Source of the DNA: Pseudomonadota bacterium
GTDB taxonomy: Bacteria > Pseudomonadota > Gammaproteobacteria > Burkholderiales > Burkholderiaceae_C
NCBI GenBank assembly: GCA_020161775.1
Contig: JAIUOW010000011.1
Coordinates: 62,001-126,000, forward strand
Direction of reading: 5' to 3'
Length of the DNA stretch: 64,000 nucleotides
Shown in pieces: positions 62,501-64,000 of the stretch (positions within the stretch are counted from its first letter, which is position 1; the number at the start of each line of letters is the position of its first letter). A program made the position numbers and the translations under genes. The notes under the pieces were generated by a model. It was not told the DNA's origin. It worked only from the letters and a program-made list of their open reading frames with translations, and did not search any database.

Positions 62501-62684
62501 AAATGGACGCATCCGTCGCGTAGCGGCCGCGGTCGGCGGGCGAGAACAACACCTCGCCCTGGGTTTCTTTTGCAAGCCGCGCGGCCAGGCGGCCGGCGGT
62601 TTCGTTGCTGACGGCGGCAACGGCGTCGTAGGCCTTGCCGGCGTCCATGCCGGCGGTGACGGTCAGGGGAAGGGGTGCGTTCAT
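59595..62684 (-). CDS. FAD/4Fe-4S D-2-hydroxyacid dehydrogenase, YdiJ type
   Basis: 1029 residues joining an FAD-linked oxidase (FAD_binding_4 with IAPRGGGTSQCGQTVGAG, ~residues 90-110, and FAD-oxidase C domain), a 4Fe-4S module (CVGCKGCKRDCPTGVD, ~678-693) and C-terminal CCG domains (CCGRTYLATG; SSCCGMAGSFGYE). The length matches YdiJ/D-2-hydroxyglutarate or D-lactate dehydrogenases. A ~12-residue insert, PSPPGRGAGGEG (~residues 653-664), comes from a palindromic DNA repeat in the gene. GntR regulator just upstream on the same strand. Confidence 0.88.
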   Translation of the reverse strand: MNAPLPLTVTAGMDAGKAYDAVAAVSNETAGRLAARLAKETQGEVLFSPADRGRYATDASIYQVLPVGVFVPRSAADVKTALDICRDLNVPIAPRGGGTSQCGQTVGAGLVIDHSKHVRSIVSFDAEKRTATVEPGMVLDHLNLALKKLNLWYPVDVSTSAQATLGGMAGNNSCGSRSIAWGNMVHNVLGADAWTSDGELHHFTRYEDCTGRARDLGRWVRDLAMNLRPEIDRHWPKVLRRVAGYNLDIFHNQNEKPYTADGSVNLAHLLVGSEGTLALTKTLTLQLAELPRAKVLGVVNFPTFYKAMDTAQHIARLGDGTLTAIELVDRTMIDLSLRNPAFAPIVRTAVIGDPDAILLVEFAGPDKAALLPQLDRLVQLMGDLGLPGSVVRMTDDVPQKNLWDVRKAGLNIMMSLKGDGKPVSFIEDCAVPLGHLAEYTDALTQVFRKYGSKGTWYAHASVGTLHVRPILDMRRDGPDGGARKMRAIAEEAAALVRKYKGAYSGEHGDGLCRGEWIEWQFGPKINEAFAQIKDFFDPANLLSPQRIVNPPKMDDTRLMRFPPAYRVIPLTPALDWSAWNVQNDPVTERTTAPGTGGDPAQGFAKAVEMCNNNGHCRKFDAGTMCPSYRVTRDEKHLTRGRANTLRLALSGQLPSPPGRGAGGEGITSEAVREAMDLCVGCKGCKRDCPTGVDMAKMKVEFLHHYKARHGHTLKDKLVAHLPRYAAWASRFAPLLNLRNRSPLLARLGERLLGLSARRSLPQWQGRHFFNTAHAGATRDEVLAADKPVVLFVDTFNGYFESANARDALQVLQAAGYTVHIAAKADGHLCCGRTYLATGMVEQARAKARELVDALLPFAQRGIAIVGLEPSCLLTLRDELQAMGLGADARTIADHALLLEEFLAHQAQGGKLDALKARLKPVAQPILLHGHCHQKAFGAVSPILDVIRLIPGAQPELIESSCCGMAGSFGYEASHHDVSMQMAELSLLPAVRKQPDAIVVADGTSCRHQIHDGAQREAIHVAALLARQLA
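60691..60730. repeat. Palindromic repeat inserted within a coding gene
   Basis: Contains a perfect 10-bp inverted repeat CCCCTCTCCC-AGG-GGGAGAGGGG (60704-60726). The unit keeps the reading frame and adds Pro/Gly-rich residues between two conserved parts of the dehydrogenase. It looks like the small mobile-type palindromes often found between genes. Confidence 0.7.
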
Positions 62685-62694
62685 GGGATCCTGT

Positions 62695-63381
62695 TCAGGC
62701 CTTGGCTTGTTGCTGGGCTGCGGCGCGCAGCTGCTCGATCACCACGTCGCGCTTGTGGTTCAGGTGGTCCACCAGCACGTTGCGCATGGCGGCCGGGTCG
62801 CGCGCGGCCAGCGCCGCGACCATTTTCTCGTGCTCGCCCACGGCGCGCTTCCATTTGTCTTCGTCCTGGTTGGAGCGAAAGCGCAGCGCCTGCAGCCGCG
62901 CGTTGACCTGGCGGTAGGTGGCGGTGAGCACCGGGTTCTTGGCGGCGGCGTTGATGGCGCCGTGGATCAGCGCATTGAGCCGGTAGTAGTTGGACAGGTC
63001 GCGCCGGGTCCAGGCGGCCATCATTTCAAAGTGCATGGCGCGGATTTCGTCCAGCTCCGCGTCGGTGATTCGCTGCGCCGCCAGCTCGCCCGATTGCGCT
63101 TCCAGCCCGGCCATCACCTCGAAGGTGTTGCGCACGTCGGCCTCGGTCAGCTCCACGGCAATCGCGCCGCGGTTGGGCAGCAGCTCCACCAGGCCTTCGG
63201 CGGCCAGCATCTTGATGGCTTCACGCAGGGGGGTGCGCGAGACATTGAGGACTTCGCTCAGTTCCCGTTCGTTCAGCTTGGCGCCGGGGGCGATGCGGCC
63301 TTCCACCAGCATCTGGCGCAGGCGGTTCGCCACTTGGTCGTGCAGTGCGGTTCTGGGGATCGAGATGATTTCGGCTGTCAT
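62695..63381 (-). CDS. GntR-family (FCD domain) transcriptional regulator
   Basis: 228 residues: winged HTH (RTALHDQVANRLRQMLVEGR, LNVSRTPLREAIKMLAAEGLV) and FCD domain. ATG 63381 is preferred; the frame is open further upstream through repeat DNA. The same ATTTTGTATGCAAAA sequence lies just before its own start and before the divergent aminotransferase, which marks these as its likely operators. It is 10 bp upstream of the YdiJ-type dehydrogenase and probably co-transcribed with it. Confidence 0.88.
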   Translation of the reverse strand: MTAEIISIPRTALHDQVANRLRQMLVEGRIAPGAKLNERELSEVLNVSRTPLREAIKMLAAEGLVELLPNRGAIAVELTEADVRNTFEVMAGLEAQSGELAAQRITDAELDEIRAMHFEMMAAWTRRDLSNYYRLNALIHGAINAAAKNPVLTATYRQVNARLQALRFRSNQDEDKWKRAVGEHEKMVAALAARDPAAMRNVLVDHLNHKRDVVIEQLRAAAQQQAKA

Positions 63382-63387
63382 GGTGTT

Positions 63388-63403
63388 ATTTTGTATGCAA
63401 AAT
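63388..63403. promoter_or_regulatory. GntR operator, own-gene copy
   Basis: ATTTTG-TATG-CAAAAT, perfect 6-bp arms, 7 bp before the GntR start. The first 15 bases recur at 63746. Confidence 0.65.
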
Positions 63404-63480
63404 CTCTGGTCGTCAAAGTTTCTGGCCAAGACCTCGCGGCAAAGCCACGCCTGGCGCGCCAACGGTGGTGTACCCGGGTC

Positions 63481-63720
63481 CGGGGTTCGCGGCGGGCGGT
63501 GTGCGGCGGGGCGATTTCTGCGGTGGCGAGAAGCGCAGGGGGGAGTGTCGGCGCGCTTTAGCGCGCGACGTGACATGCTCGCCGCGGCTGTTTGAGCGCA
63601 GCGCGCAGCGCGTAGCGAGTTCCGCGGCGCGACCGACCCCCGAGCATCACAGCGGAGTTTTCGCGAAGCGAAAACCGCCGCAGTATGAGCCCCGCCGCAC
63701 ACCGCCCGCCGCGAACCCCG
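63481..63720. repeat. Inverted 32-bp repeat arms
   Basis: Bases 63481-63512 and 63689-63720 are exact reverse complements (32 of 32), separated by 176 bp. The right arm adjoins the 65-bp dispersed repeat. Together they could form a long stem or mark an inserted element. Confidence 0.75.
63629..63693 (-). repeat. 65-bp dispersed repeat, copy B
   Basis: Reverse complement of copy A at 38365-38429 with 4 mismatches. The internal palindrome is perfect here: TTTTCGC-GAA-GCGAAAA. Confidence 0.75.
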
Positions 63721-63734
63721 CGCTTACGGAAAGC

Positions 63735-63763
63735 TTGACAAATGAATTTTGTATGCAAAAAAT
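63735..63763 (+). promoter_or_regulatory. Promoter and GntR operator of the aminotransferase gene
   Basis: -35 TTGACA (63735-63740), 17-bp spacer, -10 AAAAAT (63758-63763). The GntR operator ATTTTGTATGCAAAA (63746-63760) lies in the spacer, so binding should repress. Confidence 0.6.
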
Positions 63764-63784
63764 GCGGAAAACGGAGAAACCGCA

Positions 63785-64000
63785 ATGCTGACCCTCGACT
63801 ACCATCCCACCGGCCGCCACTTCCTGCAGATCCCCGGCCCGTCGCCGGTACCCGACCGCATCCTGCGGGCCATGAGCCTGCCCACGATTGACCACCGCGG
63901 CCCCGAATTCGGCGCCTTGGGCCTGAAGGTGCTGGCCGACATCCAGAAAATCTTCCAGACCAAACACCCGGTCATCATCTACCCGGCATCCGGCACCGGC
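63785..64000 (+). CDS. Class V aminotransferase, serine-glyoxylate type (partial)
   Basis: The first 72 residues before the window ends. The HFLQIPGPSPVPDRILRAM and DHRGPEFGALGLKVLADIQK motifs and the following YPASGTG are those of PLP-dependent serine-glyoxylate / alanine-glyoxylate aminotransferases (SgaA), which turn serine and glyoxylate into hydroxypyruvate and glycine. GGAG lies 8 bp before the ATG. With the GntR gene and FAD dehydrogenase opposite, a glyoxylate/hydroxyacid catabolic role is plausible. Confidence 0.85.
   Translation, partial: MLTLDYHPTGRHFLQIPGPSPVPDRILRAMSLPTIDHRGPEFGALGLKVLADIQKIFQTKHPVIIYPASGTG

Larger units (their letters stand above)
63382..63784. other. Gene-free intergenic region with operators and repeats
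   Basis: About 400 bp without a convincing gene. From left to right: GntR operator (63388-63403), a forward 32-bp arm (63481-63512), the 65-bp dispersed repeat (63629-63693), the reverse 32-bp arm (63689-63720), then TTGACA (63735-63740), a second operator (63746-63761) and the start of the aminotransferase. Open frames crossing the repeats have no coding character. Confidence 0.7.

Noticed and set aside
63558-63785. Short open frames with arginine-rich sequence over the 63.6-kb repeat.
   Set aside because: They are translations of the dispersed repeat and operator region, similar to frames over the 38.4-kb copy, with no start signals.

Overview
The window reads as high-GC chromosomal DNA of a betaproteobacterium, most likely Burkholderiales/Comamonadaceae. 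The signs are a Bug-type (TctC) receptor inside a malonate operon, an imuB/dnaE2-type mutasome polymerase end, cbb3 oxidase (ccoNOQP) with FNR control, a tRNA-Gly(CCC), and GTG/TTG starts with 4-base stop/start overlaps. This placement is inferred from gene content, not from a phylogenetic marker.

Layout. 1-6.3 kb: 3' end of dnaE2, a 2H phosphoesterase, an MFS transporter, tRNA-Gly, an NTF2-like protein, a 7TMR-DISM receptor with a degenerate GGDEF domain, and gabD. 6.4-14.9 kb: alaS followed by an accessory region with a three-part C39-like/VKOR/thioredoxin membrane protein, a DUF6502-type regulator, and two small secreted-peptide genes (11823-12077 and 14622-14870). The two peptides share a double-glycine leader (MRVLT-x-EEM...GG) and an unusual C-terminal tail of Thr, a proline run (8 or 15) and QDF. 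An ABC substrate-binding protein and an unrecognised 315-residue protein lie between them. 14.9-24.2 kb: ilvD with a divergent LysR gene, lgt, and a malonate operon (GntR, malonyl-CoA decarboxylase, Bug receptor, collapsed enoyl-CoA hydratase remnant, malonyl-CoA synthetase, HAD phosphatase). 24.2-27.2 kb: a large Gly-rich/DUF11 exported protein.

27.3-57.5 kb is an oxygen-responsive block: two universal stress proteins, ccoI-ccoS, ccoNOQP, ccoGH, a NarX/NarL-like two-component pair, a single-domain response regulator, two FNR paralogues, a six-gene operon (ABC exporter, sugar kinase, AMP/thymidine phosphorylase family, PRPP-synthetase-like), an ADP-forming acyl-CoA synthetase fused to GNAT, a quinone oxidoreductase, a DksA/TraR protein, hemN, a TauE/SafE-like protein and an MBL-fold nuclease. 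FNR-like boxes (TTGAT-N4-ATCAA and variants) precede usp/ccoI, ccoN, the DksA-like gene, hemN and the MBL gene, with a weak one before the six-gene operon. A TumE/TumA-like toxin-antitoxin pair interrupts the block at 50.4-51.0 kb.

57.6-64 kb: an NhaR-like LysR gene divergent from an SbtA-like bicarbonate transporter, a 1029-residue FAD/Fe-S dehydrogenase of the YdiJ type, a GntR regulator, and the start of a class V aminotransferase sharing a palindromic operator with that regulator. A 65-bp dispersed repeat occurs in opposite orientation at 38.4 and 63.6 kb.

The best candidate for an undescribed system is the 9.1-14.9 kb set: two GG-leader peptides with a polyproline-QDF tail next to a likely disulfide-forming C39-like/VKOR/Trx protein. 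No peptidase-exporter for them is in the window.
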